Source: Microbacterium sp. MYb45 (GTDB lineage Bacteria > Actinomycetota > Actinomycetes > Actinomycetales > Microbacteriaceae). From it: 64,000 bases of DNA. Under the pieces are notes generated by a model. The model saw only the letters and a program-made list of their open reading frames with translations, was not told the DNA's origin and did no database searches. This document shows, piece after piece, positions 15,049 through 23,581 of this stretch (position 1 is the first letter of the stretch; each line of letters starts with the position of its first letter). Both the position numbers and the translations under genes were made by a program. The stretch is taken from NCBI RefSeq assembly GCF_002979655.1, contig NZ_PCPG01000007.1, positions 1 to 64,000 on the forward strand, written 5' to 3'.

Positions 15049-15953
15049 CCACCATCCCCCACGATCCCTCCGACGACGCCGCCCTCCGCCGATTCAGCCG
15101 CACGGCGGAGATCGCGACGAGCGACGTGATCCGCACCTACTCGACGTCGTTCGGACTCGCGACCCGACTTCTCGGACGGCGACATCGTCAACATGTGCGC
15201 AACATCTACGCGATGGTGCGCATCGCCGACGAGATCGTCGACGGTGTCGCCGCCGAGGCCGGGCTCGACAGCGCGGCGCAGTCGGCAGCTCTCGCCTCCT
15301 ATGTGGAAGCGACTCACCGCTCGATGCGCAGCGGATACAGCAGCGACCTGATCCTGCACGCCTTCGCGCGGACGGCCCGGGAGTGCGACATCGACGAAGA
15401 CCTGACCACGCCCTTCTTCGATTCGATGAGTGCCGACATCGACCGTGAGACGGGTTTCGCCGCCTACGACGCCGACGCCCACGCGGCATATGTCTACGGG
15501 TCCGCCGAGGTCGTCGGGTTGATGTGCCTTCAGGTATTCCTGCGGGACTCGCCCCGCACACCCGAGGAGCTCGAGACCCTCCGACGCGGTGCGCGACAGC
15601 TCGGCGCAGCCTTCCAGAACGTCAACTTCCTGCGCGACCTCGCCGACGACACGGATCGTCTGCACCGCGGTTACCTCGGCGGCACCACGCGTCTGACCGA
15701 CGCAGACCGGGACGACTGGGTCGACACGATCCTGCGCCAGCTGGCCGACGCCCGTGCGGCGATCCCCCTGCTCCCGAAGGATGCTCGCGCGGCCGTGCGC
15801 AGCGCGCTGGCGCTGTTCGCCGCACTGACCCGCCGCGTTGCGAAGACACCGGCCGAGGTCCTGTACCGACGACGGGTGCGGGTGCCCGACCCGATCAAGG
15901 CCGTGCTCGCCGCTCGCGCGGTAGCCGTGACCGCGATGGAGCGCGACCGATGA
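15045..15953 (+). CDS. crtB: Phytoene synthase
   Basis: A 302-residue squalene/phytoene synthase that condenses two GGPP into phytoene. The first Asp-rich motif reads DEIVDG (near residue 64) and the second RDLADDTDR in the FQNVNFLRDLADD context (near 197), both binding diphosphate through Mg. The start is fixed by the 4-base ATGA overlaps with crtE upstream and crtI downstream. Longer in-frame readings upstream fall inside crtE and are not used. Confidence 0.95.
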   Translation: MTTIPHDPSDDAALRRFSRTAEIATSDVIRTYSTSFGLATRLLGRRHRQHVRNIYAMVRIADEIVDGVAAEAGLDSAAQSAALASYVEATHRSMRSGYSSDLILHAFARTARECDIDEDLTTPFFDSMSADIDRETGFAAYDADAHAAYVYGSAEVVGLMCLQVFLRDSPRTPEELETLRRGARQLGAAFQNVNFLRDLADDTDRLHRGYLGGTTRLTDADRDDWVDTILRQLADARAAIPLLPKDARAAVRSALALFAALTRRVAKTPAEVLYRRRVRVPDPIKAVLAARAVAVTAMERDR

Positions 15954-17551
15954 GCCGTGTGGTGGTGATCGGTGCGGGCGTCGCCGGCCTCGCGACCGCG
16001 GGACTGCTCGCACGGGACGGGCACGAGGTCGTCGTCCTCGAGAAGAACGACCGCGTCGGCGGGCGGGCCGGAACGATGGAGCGTGACGGCTTCCGATTCG
16101 ACTCCGGACCGTCGTGGTACCTGATGCCCGAGGTCTTCGACCACTTCTTCGCGATGATGGGCACCACGACCGAGGAGCAGCTCGACCTCACCCGACTGGA
16201 TCCCGGCTATCGCGTGTTCCGCGAACCGACCGCAGAGGATCCGACGCGCGGCGCGGTGACGGTGCCCGCCGGCAGGCAGGCCGTCACGCGCCTCTTCGAG
16301 GATCTGGAACCGGGTTCTGCCCCGGCGCTGGACTCCTACCTGCAGTCGGCACGTCATGCCGGCGAGATGGCGCAGAAGTACTTCCTCTACAACCCTTTCA
16401 CCCGGACACGGTCGCTCCTGGCGCCGGAGGTCCTTCGAGCGCTACCCCGTCTGTTCACGCTGCTCGGCACCCGGCTGCAGTCCTTCGCGGCTCGTCGTTT
16501 CCGGCATCCGGTCGTGCGTCAGATCCTCGGCTACCCGGCGGTGTTCCTCGGCACAGACCCTCGCAGCGCTCCCGCGATGTACCACCTGATGAGCTCCCTC
16601 GACCTGGACCAGGGCGTCAGCTACCCACAGGGCGGGTTCTGGCGGGTCATCGAACGGATCGAGGCCCTGGCCGGCGATGCGGGAGCCCGGGTCGTCACGG
16701 GTGCCGACGTCACCGGCATCCGCACCGAGGATGGGGACGGCGGAACACGCGTGACCGGCGTCGATTGGGTGGACGGATCGGGTACCTCCCACGTCGAGCT
16801 CGCCGATATCGTCGTCTCCGCCGCAGACCTGCACCACACCGAGACCAGGCTGTTGCCGCGATCACTGCAGAGCTATCCCGAGTCGTGGTGGACTCGCCGC
16901 ACGAGCGGTCCCGGCGGGGTGCTCGTCATGCTCGGGGTAGAAGGCTCCCTGCCCGAACTCCCTCACCACTCGCTGTTCTTCACCGACGACTGGGATGCGA
17001 ACTTCGACGCGATCTTCGGCCCCACCCCGTCCGTCCCCGCCCCGGCCTCGACCTACGTCTGCCGACCGAGCGCATCCGACCCCGATGTCGCGCCGCCCGG
17101 CCACGAGAACCTGTTCATCCTGGTTCCCGTTCCGGCGGATGTCGAGCTCGGGCATGGCGGATCCGATGGGTCGGGGTCCGCGGAGATCGAGCGAGCAGCC
17201 GATGCCGCCATCGACCAGGTCGCGACGTGGGCACGCATCCCCGATCTCCGTGAGCGGATCGTCGTGCGCGAGACCAAAGGGCCGGCCGACTTCCGCGACG
17301 ACTACCGCTCGTGGCGGGGCGGGATGCTCGGGCCGGCGCACATCCTCTCCCAGAGTGCGATGTTCCGTGCTCAGAACGCGTCCAGGCGGGTGCAGGGACT
17401 CTTCTACGCCGGTGCCACGACCGCGCCCGGCGTCGGCGTGCCGATGTGCTTGATCAGTGCCGAGATCGTCCTGAAGCGTCTCCGCGGTGATCACTCCCCT
17501 GGCCCACTCCCGGAACCGGATGCCCCCACGATCGGGACGGCGGGCTCCTGA
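15950..17551 (+). CDS. crtI: Phytoene desaturase
   Basis: A 533-residue FAD enzyme that introduces four double bonds in phytoene to give lycopene. The N-terminal Rossmann dinucleotide fold is VVVIGAGVAGLATAGLL with the acidic end VLEKNDRVGGRAGT by residue 44. The C-terminal CrtI signature around LFYAGATTAPGVGVPM is near 490-505 and places the FAD. The length is standard. The ATG overlaps the crtB stop, and the stop shares one base with the crtYe start. Confidence 0.95.
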   Translation: MSRVVVIGAGVAGLATAGLLARDGHEVVVLEKNDRVGGRAGTMERDGFRFDSGPSWYLMPEVFDHFFAMMGTTTEEQLDLTRLDPGYRVFREPTAEDPTRGAVTVPAGRQAVTRLFEDLEPGSAPALDSYLQSARHAGEMAQKYFLYNPFTRTRSLLAPEVLRALPRLFTLLGTRLQSFAARRFRHPVVRQILGYPAVFLGTDPRSAPAMYHLMSSLDLDQGVSYPQGGFWRVIERIEALAGDAGARVVTGADVTGIRTEDGDGGTRVTGVDWVDGSGTSHVELADIVVSAADLHHTETRLLPRSLQSYPESWWTRRTSGPGGVLVMLGVEGSLPELPHHSLFFTDDWDANFDAIFGPTPSVPAPASTYVCRPSASDPDVAPPGHENLFILVPVPADVELGHGGSDGSGSAEIERAADAAIDQVATWARIPDLRERIVVRETKGPADFRDDYRSWRGGMLGPAHILSQSAMFRAQNASRRVQGLFYAGATTAPGVGVPMCLISAEIVLKRLRGDHSPGPLPEPDAPTIGTAGS

Positions 17552-17898
17552 TGGGCGCGCTGTACCTGACCGCGCTGTTGGTCTCGCTGGGCTGCATGCT
17601 GCTTCTGGACTGGCGGTTCCGGCTGTTCTTCTGGCGGGATGCGCTCTCGGCCGCCGTCGTCACGGTGGTCGGCCTCGTCTTCTTCCTCCTGTGGGACGCG
17701 GCGGGCATCGTGAACGGCATCTTCCTCCGCGGCGACGCGGCGATCGCGACGGGTCTGGTGCTCGCACCGGAACTGCCCGTGGAGGAACCGGTGTTCCTGC
17801 TCTTCCTCATCGTGTGCACGATGGTCATCTACACCGGCTCCGCCCGCCTGCTCGCTCGGAGGCGCGACCGGCTCCGTACGAAGGCCGGTGACGCATGA
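17551..17898 (+). CDS. crtYe: C50 carotenoid cyclase subunit (lycopene cyclase domain), CrtYe-type
   Basis: A 115-residue membrane protein with three hydrophobic helices, one half of the heterodimeric lycopene/C50 cyclase of Actinobacteria. The conserved acidic motif PVEEPVF (about 75-81), needed for cyclisation, is present. It overlaps crtI by one base and crtYf by four. The subunits alone cannot tell an epsilon cyclase (decaprenoxanthin) from a gamma cyclase (sarcinaxanthin); gene order matches the corynebacterial decaprenoxanthin cluster. Confidence 0.88.
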   Translation: MGALYLTALLVSLGCMLLLDWRFRLFFWRDALSAAVVTVVGLVFFLLWDAAGIVNGIFLRGDAAIATGLVLAPELPVEEPVFLLFLIVCTMVIYTGSARLLARRRDRLRTKAGDA

Positions 17899-18239
17899 GT
17901 TACATCCACATCGCAGCCTGCTTCCTCCTCGTCGCCGCCGGCGGTGGCATCGTCCTGGCCCTCGCCTCCCGCCGACGCGGACCCGTGCCCGCGGCCGTCC
18001 TGCTGACGGTGCTCGTCCTGTTCCTCCTCACGGCCGTTTTCGACACGCTGATGATCGCGAGTGGGCTGTTCCACTACGCACAGGATCCCCTGCTCGGTCT
18101 GCACATCGGCCTCGCCCCCATCGAGGACTTCGCGTATCCGCTCGCAGGCGCGCTGCTCCTTCCCGCCCTGTGGACGGCTCTGCGCGCACGGCGGCGAGCG
18201 CGCGAAGTCTCGACCGAGAATGACGAGGCCCGCGGATGA
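17895..18239 (+). CDS. crtYf: C50 carotenoid cyclase subunit, CrtYf-type
   Basis: A 114-residue membrane protein with three helices, the second half of the heterodimeric cyclase. The conserved PIEDFAYP motif (about 75-82) is the counterpart of PVEEPVF in the preceding gene. It is coupled on both sides by 4-base ATGA overlaps. Both subunits are expected to be required for ring formation on the elongated C50 chain. Confidence 0.88.
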   Translation: MSYIHIAACFLLVAAGGGIVLALASRRRGPVPAAVLLTVLVLFLLTAVFDTLMIASGLFHYAQDPLLGLHIGLAPIEDFAYPLAGALLLPALWTALRARRRAREVSTENDEARG

Positions 18240-19129
18240 ACGCCCGATCCGCACGCGAGCGCACCTTCGGACGGGATCTCGCGCAGATCGTGCTCTCCTC
18301 GCGGCCGATCAGCTGGATCAACACCGCGTTCCCCTTCGCGGCGGCCTATCTCCTCGCCACACGAGAACTCGACATCACCCTGGTGATCGGGACCCTCTAC
18401 TTCCTCGTCCCGTACAACCTCGCGATGTACGGGATCAACGACGTCTTCGACTACGCCTCCGATCTGGCGAACCCCCGTAAGGGCGGCATCGAGGGTGCGC
18501 TCCTTGCGCCTCGCATCCATCGCGCTACGCTCTGGGCGGCGGCCGCCACGAACATCCCGTTCCTCGTTTACCTCGTGATCGTCGGGAACCCGGCATCCTG
18601 GTTCTGGCTCGCCGTCAGCGTGTTCGCCGTAATCGCCTACTCGGCACCGGGGCTGCGTTTCAAGGAGCGGCCGTTCCTCGATTCGATCACCTCGAGCACG
18701 CACTTCGTGAGTCCGGCGATCGTTGCTCTCGCCCTGGTCGGCGCACCGGTGACGATCGGCACGATCATCACACTCGGCGCCTTCTTCCTGTGGGGCATGG
18801 CAGCCCATGCCTTCGGTGCCGTGCAGGACATCGGCCCCGATCGCGAAGGCGGAATCTCCTCGACAGCCACCGTCATCGGGGCGCGTGCGACGGTTCGGCT
18901 CTCCCTCGGGCTCTGGGCGATCGCCGGTGCGGCGATGCTGTTCACCCCCTGGCCCGGCCCGCTCGCCGCCGTCCTCGCTCTGCCTTACGTGGTCAACGCA
19001 GCACCGTGGTGGAACGTCGACGATGGCAGCTCCGCGTCGACGAATCGCGCCTGGCGCCGGTTCATCGCCCTCAACTACTTCGCCGGCTTCCTCGCGACGA
19101 TGATCCTGATCCTCGCGTGGATCTCCTGA
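18236..19129 (+). CDS. crtEb: Lycopene elongase (UbiA-type prenyltransferase)
   Basis: A 297-residue polytopic UbiA-family prenyltransferase that adds C5 units from DMAPP to lycopene, giving C45 and C50 intermediates such as flavuxanthin. The two aspartate motifs are NDVFDYASD (near 67-75) and DIGPDREGGIS (about 199-209). About eight hydrophobic helices are visible. The start overlaps crtYf. Its presence makes the end product a C50 pigment and not a C40 carotene. Confidence 0.92.
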   Translation: MNARSARERTFGRDLAQIVLSSRPISWINTAFPFAAAYLLATRELDITLVIGTLYFLVPYNLAMYGINDVFDYASDLANPRKGGIEGALLAPRIHRATLWAAAATNIPFLVYLVIVGNPASWFWLAVSVFAVIAYSAPGLRFKERPFLDSITSSTHFVSPAIVALALVGAPVTIGTIITLGAFFLWGMAAHAFGAVQDIGPDREGGISSTATVIGARATVRLSLGLWAIAGAAMLFTPWPGPLAAVLALPYVVNAAPWWNVDDGSSASTNRAWRRFIALNYFAGFLATMILILAWIS

Positions 19130-19161
19130 CTCCTGCCTCCTGCTCCTGACTCCTGCTTCTG
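19123..19161 (+). repeat. CTCCTG hexamer tandem repeat between crtEb and mmpL
   Basis: Six copies of CTCCTG (the last is CTTCTG), some separated by a single A or C, start in the last codons of crtEb and end 29 bases before the mmpL start. In RNA the unit resembles the anti-Shine-Dalgarno sequence, so it could pair with ribosome sites, or it may be simple slippage. Confidence 0.7.
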
Positions 19162-19189
19162 AACGACCGTCCTCCCCGAAAGGCACCTG

Positions 19190-21376
19190 ATGTCCCGCCC
19201 TGATTCCCCACCGACTCCACCCCTCAGGGAGCGCTCGCGGCAGCACTCCTGGGCGCGGGTCTTCATCCCCGTGGCTCTGATCCTCGTGTGGCTGGTGGGC
19301 GCTTCTCTGGGCGGTCCACTGTTCGGCAAGATCGATGAGGTCTCCTCCAACGAGCAGACGACGTACCTCCCCGAATCCGCGCAGGCCACCGAGGTGCAGC
19401 AGCTGCTCGGTGAATTCAACGACAGCGACTCGATCCCGGCGATCGCCGTCTTCACGTCCGAGGACGAGCTCACGCAGAGCGAACTCGATGCGATCTCGGA
19501 TGCGGTGGCCGAGGCCTCGACCGTGGAGGGCGTCGGCGAGGACGTGTCTCCCGCCCTCCCCTCCGATGACGGGCAGGCCGTACAGGCGTTCATCCCGATC
19601 GACAGCGACGCCGAGCTGGCCGACACGACGACGGCACTGGGCGACGAGCTGCGCGCCGCCGTCCCGGACGGCATCAGCGTGTACATCACGGGACCCGCGG
19701 GGTTCAGCGCCGACCTGGTCGCCGGCTTCGCCGGGATCGATGGGCTGCTCCTCGGCGTCGCACTCCTGGCGGTGCTGGTCATCCTGGTACTCGTCTACCG
19801 CTCGTTCCTGCTGCCGCTGGTCGTGCTCTCGACGAGCCTGTTCGCGCTCTGCGTGGCGCTCCTCGTGGTGTGGTGGCTGGCGAAGTTCGAGGTGCTGCTT
19901 CTCAGCGGCCAGACGCAGGGAATCCTCTTCATCCTCGTGATCGGCGCCGCCACCGACTACGCCCTGCTCCTCGTCGCACGCTTCCGCGAGGAGCTCCGGG
20001 TGGCGCAGGACAAGGGCGTCGCACTCCTGGCGGCGTGGAAGGGCTCGGTCGAACCGATCGCGGCCTCGGGCGGCACCGTGATCGCCGGACTCCTCTGTCT
20101 GCTGCTCAGCGACCTGAAGTCGAACAGCACGCTCGGCCCCGTCGCGGCGATCGGCATCGTCTTCGCCATGCTGTCCGCCCTCACCCTGCTTCCCTCCCTG
20201 CTTCTGCTGTTCGGTCGCGCCGTGTTCTGGCCGCGACGCCCGCGCTTCGAACCGGAAGTGGTCGCCGCAGAGCACGGCATGCGCACGACGGGACTGTGGG
20301 CGCGGCTGGCGGGACTCATCAAGCGGCGCCCACGGGTCATCTGGATCGTGACGACCTTGGTCCTCGTCGCCGGCGCGGCAGGTGTCACACAGCTCGACGC
20401 GAACGGGGTGCCGCAATCGGACCTGGTGCTCGGTGCCTCGGAAGCCCGCGACGGTCAGGTGGCTCTGGGCGAGCACTTCCCCGGCGGATCCGGCAGCCCC
20501 GTGTACGTGGTCGTCGACGAGGACCGACTGCAGGATGCCGCGGACGTCCTGCTCGCGAACGACGGGATCGATGCGGTCTCCGTCGCCGCCGCGGACTCCC
20601 CCAGCGGCACCGCCCCCGTCACCGAGGACGGCATCACGGCCGTCGGCCCGCCGGGCACCCCCGCCCCCGACCCCACGACGGTCGACGGGCAGGTGCTGCT
20701 TCAGGGCACGCTGACCGACGCGGCCGACTCGGCCGCCGCTGCCGCCACCGTGAGAGAGGTGCGTTCCGACCTCGGCGACACGAAGGCACTCGTGGGTGGC
20801 GTCACCGCGACCTCGATCGACACGAACGATGCCTCCATCCATGACCGCAACCTGATCATCCCCGTGATCCTCCTCGTGATCATGCTGATCCTCATGCTGC
20901 TGCTGCGGTCGATCCTCGCGCCGGTGCTGTTGATCCTGACGACGGTCCTGTCGTTCGGAACCGCGATGGGTGTCTCCGCGCTCGTGTTCAACGGAATCTT
21001 CGACTTCCCCGGTGCGGACCCCGCCGTTCCGCTCTTCGGGTTCGTGTTCCTCGTGGCACTCGGCATCGACTACAACATCTTCCTGATGACGCGGGTCCGC
21101 GAGGAGTCGAAGCAGCACGGCACCCGAGAGGGGATCCTGCGGGGCCTGTCGATCACGGGCGGGGTGATCACGTCAGCGGGTCTCGTGCTCGCGGCGACCT
21201 TCGCCGCGCTGTCGGTGATCCCCATCCTGTTCCTGGTGCAGCTGGCCTTCATCGTGGCGTTCGGGGTGCTGCTGGACACGTTCGTCGTCCGTTCGCTGCT
21301 CGTCCCCGCGCTGACGTACGACATCGGCAAGGCGATCTGGTGGCCTTCCAAGCTGTGGCGCCGCGGCGAGGACTGA
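19190..21376 (+). CDS. MMPL/RND-family membrane transporter
   Basis: A 728-residue RND-superfamily MMPL protein with two repeats of about six transmembrane helices. Each half has an extracytoplasmic loop (about 50-180 and 400-540) and a proton-relay TDY or IDY motif: AATDYALLLVARFREE near 260 and LGIDYNIFLMTRVREE near 625. It is the last gene of the carotenoid operon; Corynebacterium has an MMPL gene inside its crt operon too. Moving pigment or a lipid precursor across the membrane is inference. AAAGG lies 6 bases before the ATG. Confidence 0.88.
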   Translation: MSRPDSPPTPPLRERSRQHSWARVFIPVALILVWLVGASLGGPLFGKIDEVSSNEQTTYLPESAQATEVQQLLGEFNDSDSIPAIAVFTSEDELTQSELDAISDAVAEASTVEGVGEDVSPALPSDDGQAVQAFIPIDSDAELADTTTALGDELRAAVPDGISVYITGPAGFSADLVAGFAGIDGLLLGVALLAVLVILVLVYRSFLLPLVVLSTSLFALCVALLVVWWLAKFEVLLLSGQTQGILFILVIGAATDYALLLVARFREELRVAQDKGVALLAAWKGSVEPIAASGGTVIAGLLCLLLSDLKSNSTLGPVAAIGIVFAMLSALTLLPSLLLLFGRAVFWPRRPRFEPEVVAAEHGMRTTGLWARLAGLIKRRPRVIWIVTTLVLVAGAAGVTQLDANGVPQSDLVLGASEARDGQVALGEHFPGGSGSPVYVVVDEDRLQDAADVLLANDGIDAVSVAAADSPSGTAPVTEDGITAVGPPGTPAPDPTTVDGQVLLQGTLTDAADSAAAAATVREVRSDLGDTKALVGGVTATSIDTNDASIHDRNLIIPVILLVIMLILMLLLRSILAPVLLILTTVLSFGTAMGVSALVFNGIFDFPGADPAVPLFGFVFLVALGIDYNIFLMTRVREESKQHGTREGILRGLSITGGVITSAGLVLAATFAALSVIPILFLVQLAFIVAFGVLLDTFVVRSLLVPALTYDIGKAIWWPSKLWRRGED

Positions 21377-21418
21377 TGCGCGAGGGGGCGTGCGGACGGT
21401 CGCCTAGACTGGACGCAC

Positions 21419-21491
21419 GCCCTCGTAGCTCAGGGGATAGAGCAGCCCTCTCCTAAAGGGCAGGTCGCAGGTTCGAATCCTGTCGAGGGCA
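21419..21491 (+). tRNA. tRNA-Arg (anticodon CCT)
   Basis: Acceptor GCCCTCG pairs with CGAGGGC, discriminator A. The anticodon arm GCCCT/AGGGC encloses CTCCTAA, giving anticodon CCT (reads AGG). The T arm contains GTTCGAATC. A TAGACT -10 at 21405-21410 ends 8 bases before the tRNA, so the 5' trailer is very short. A strong terminator follows at 21493. Confidence 0.95.
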
Positions 21492-21492
21492 C

Positions 21493-21537
21493 GACGTCGA
21501 AGAGGGGCCGCCCGGAGGGTGGCCCCTCTTCGACGTC
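21493..21537 (+). terminator. Terminator of tRNA-Arg
   Basis: A perfect 17-base stem (21493-21509 with 21521-21537) and an 11-base loop, beginning two bases after the tRNA. Confidence 0.8.
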
Positions 21538-21664
21538 TCAGGCCCTTCGTCAGCGGGCCCCGCCGGCCAGGATGCTCCACGCGCCGCCCCTGCTCCCACC
21601 GTTCCGCGCCTCACCATCCCGCGGCGCGTGGAGGGGCCGGTGGAGGACTCGAAGGCACGCGACG

Positions 21665-22162
21665 TCACGCCGCCAGTGCCAGGTACCGTTCCCACCGCGG
21701 GTCACTGCGCTCGGTTCCGCGCACCGTCCAGGCGGTGCCGTGCGGAGGACGAGGGGTGAATCGCAGCTGCCAGCGCATCTCCTGCGGTGTGCGATCGCTC
21801 TTGACGTTGTTGCAGCGTAGACAGCAGGCCACCAGGTTCTCCCAGGAGTCCGCTCCCCCGCGCGAACGCGGCAGTACGTGGTCGATGGTCGAAGCCGCTT
21901 TCCCGCAGTAGCCGCATCGATGATTGTCACGACGCAGCACACCGCGGCGGGTGACCGGCACGCGTCTGCTCGTCGGCACCCGGACGTACCGAGCGAGGAT
22001 GATGACCGCCGGACGTTCATACACGCCGTGGGTGCCCCAGACGGGGTCGTCTTCCACGCGTTCGATCACGGTCGCCTTGTCATTCATCACGAGCACCAGG
22101 GCTCGCTTGAACGACACGATCGCGAGCGGCTCGTATCCGGCATTCAGGACCAGTGTGCGCAT
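21665..22162 (-). CDS. HNH-family endonuclease
   Basis: A 165-residue protein of the widespread actinobacterial HNH family. Zinc-binding cysteine pairs CGYC (near 84-87) and CLRC (near 113-116) surround the STIDHVLPRSRGG core, which supplies the catalytic His; the last H of HNH is replaced by Asn in CNN, as usual in this group. The N-terminal half (LVLNAGYEPLAIVSFKRAL) is also conserved in the family. It is a single-copy chromosomal type with no phage genes nearby; its biological role is not established. AGAGGA precedes the ATG. Confidence 0.88.
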   Translation of the reverse strand: MRTLVLNAGYEPLAIVSFKRALVLVMNDKATVIERVEDDPVWGTHGVYERPAVIILARYVRVPTSRRVPVTRRGVLRRDNHRCGYCGKAASTIDHVLPRSRGGADSWENLVACCLRCNNVKSDRTPQEMRWQLRFTPRPPHGTAWTVRGTERSDPRWERYLALAA

Positions 22163-22252
22163 TCGTCATCCTCTCGATCCGCCGGGACGGCTTCCCGGCA
22201 CTCTCGACTCACACGAGGTCGCCCAGGTGGCAGAGCGATCGTGGGGACGAAA

Positions 22253-22280
22253 AAAGGCGCCGTCTAAAGACAGCGCCTTT
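22253..22280 (-). terminator. Terminator with TTTTTT tail on the minus strand
   Basis: AAAGGCGC (22253-22260) pairs with GCGCCTTT (22273-22280), with GTCT/AGAC pairing inside. On the minus strand the stem runs into a T tract formed by the A run at 22250-22255. It serves the small unit at 22264-22411, since the M23 gene ends 190 bases away. Confidence 0.8.
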
Positions 22281-22374
22281 CGCGCACGGCGACGCCGTGG
22301 CTTCCCCGCGGGCTATGCAGAAGGACGTGACGACCGAGGGCATCCATGGTTCGGATGGTCGGTATTCGCTCCAT
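22264..22374 (-). CDS. Candidate 36-residue small protein
   Basis: A 36-codon frame starting MERIPTIRTMDALGRHVLL and ending RERRCL, with GGGAG six bases before its ATG, a TAGCCT -10-like hexamer at 22406-22411 and a strong terminator whose stem contains its stop codon. I do not recognise the product. The signals around it make a short transcript likely; whether the RNA or the peptide is the product is open. The region 22163-22471 otherwise holds no gene. Confidence 0.4.
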   Translation of the reverse strand: MERIPTIRTMDALGRHVLLHSPRGSHGVAVRERRCL

Positions 22375-22471
22375 CAGCCTCTCCCACCTGTACGACAACG
22401 GGATCAGGCTAACCCATCCGGCTGTATGCGGGGCGAAACGGAGGGTGAATGGAGCGAGGCGTGTCCGGGAA

Positions 22472-23296
22472 TCAGCCGGCGTTGACCGAGAGCCACGACA
22501 TGGGCTCGACGAGTCCGCCGTTGATCCAGACCTCGAAGTGCAGATGGTTGGCGGTCGAGCGTCCGGTGCTGCCGACATAGCCGATCAGCTGTCCTGCCGC
22601 TACCGACTGTCCGACCTGCACTTGGCGCGAACCGTAGATCATGTGACCGTAGGTCGTCTGCACTCGCTGACCGCCCACGACGCTGTCGAGCATGACGGCG
22701 ACGCCGTAGCCGCCGATGCTCTCGGCGGAAGCGCGGACGACTCCGGCAGCGGCGGCATAGATCGGGGTGCCCGCGGGAGCGAGCATGTCGGCACCGTTGT
22801 GCCCGCCGCCGATCGTGCGGCTGACGTTCCAGGAGCCCATCGGGAGCGGGTAGCGGACTTCACCCGAGCCCGGGGAGGTCAGCGCGTAGCCGGCCGTGTT
22901 GTATTGGGCAGACGAGGACGCCGTCGATGCCTTTGCGGCAGCGGCCGCGCGAGCCGCAGCGGCCTCTTCTGCCTTCTTCTTCGCGATCTCCTCGGGAGTC
23001 GTCGCACTGAAGGAGCCTCGGCTCAAGGGAGCAGCTGTGGCCTGCGAGGCCACCACCAGGGACTGCGCGTCGACCGCGGCCAGCTGCTGCAACGTCGTCG
23101 GAGCGGCTTCGCTCGGCTTCGACTGCGCGAACGCAGGAAGAGCGATGCCGGCGACGAGCGCACCGACGGCCCCGAAGATGGCGATGGATCGGAGTGGCTT
23201 GACGGCCTTGCGAGCGGTCACCCGCGCACCTGCGCGTCGTGCGCTCACTCGGTCTCCAGATGTCTTCTTCGCGGGCTGTTCGATGTCTGCGGCCAA
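22472..23296 (-). CDS. M23-family peptidoglycan endopeptidase
   Basis: A secreted or membrane-anchored LytM-type peptidase expected to cut peptidoglycan cross-bridges. A basic N-terminus precedes one transmembrane or signal segment (SIAIFGAVGALVAGIALPAFA). An Ala/Lys-rich helical linker of about 60 residues follows, then the M23 domain with zinc ligands in HNGADM and HLHFEVW. The chosen start is a TTG at 23296 with AGGAGG 8 bases upstream; a GTG at 23365 in the same frame has no ribosome site and would add 23 residues. The 5' region contains a GTTAT/GTAAC direct repeat (see 23474). Confidence 0.88.
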   Translation of the reverse strand: MAADIEQPAKKTSGDRVSARRAGARVTARKAVKPLRSIAIFGAVGALVAGIALPAFAQSKPSEAAPTTLQQLAAVDAQSLVVASQATAAPLSRGSFSATTPEEIAKKKAEEAAAARAAAAAKASTASSSAQYNTAGYALTSPGSGEVRYPLPMGSWNVSRTIGGGHNGADMLAPAGTPIYAAAAGVVRASAESIGGYGVAVMLDSVVGGQRVQTTYGHMIYGSRQVQVGQSVAAGQLIGYVGSTGRSTANHLHFEVWINGGLVEPMSWLSVNAG

Positions 23297-23473
23297 AACG
23301 TGGTCCTCCTGGGCCCTAGCGCTTTCGGGTAGCGCTGGCTCGTCGGCACTCTGCTCTCGTGGCACGAACGTATCTCGGGTACTTTGTGCGTTCCTGCCGT
23401 GAAGACGACGAGCCTGAAAGGCGTATCTTCGCGGTCCATCTCCAGCGGGCTTCTTCGCTGGCGACTCGACCGA

Positions 23474-23490
23474 GGTTACCGGAAGATAAC
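23474..23490 (-). promoter_or_regulatory. Possible MtrA-type direct repeat upstream of the M23 gene
   Basis: Minus-strand GTTAT and GTAAC lie 11 bases apart, one helical turn, about 180 bases upstream of the peptidase start. Direct repeats of GTAAC-like units are what the actinobacterial regulator MtrA recognises, and it controls peptidoglycan hydrolases. The region 23297-23581 has no other clear gene; a small hairpin at 23562-23578 follows the dtxR stop. Confidence 0.35.
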
Positions 23491-23581
23491 GATCGTGTCA
23501 CCCCGGGAACCTGACAATCGTCGCAGAGGCCGCATCAGGAGCACTCCACATGCCGCTGCGAGGCACGGAATCCGTGCCGGA

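Noticed and set aside
18074..21118. 1014-codon open frame on the minus strand opposite crtEb and mmpL
   Set aside because: It is a third-position GC shadow of two well-identified genes; its translation is low-complexity and charged. The same holds for long opposite-strand frames at 4945-6918, 9308-11143, 27860-30118, 33732-35957 and 48147-50375.
22264..22374. Resemblance of MDALGRHVLL to the start of S-adenosylmethionine decarboxylase
   Set aside because: The similarity ends after about ten residues and the frame stops after 36 codons, so I do not assign that function.
23297..23530. c-di-AMP riboswitch upstream of the M23 peptidase
   Set aside because: Such riboswitches often precede cell-wall hydrolases in Actinobacteria, but I could not find the conserved core sequences in this leader.
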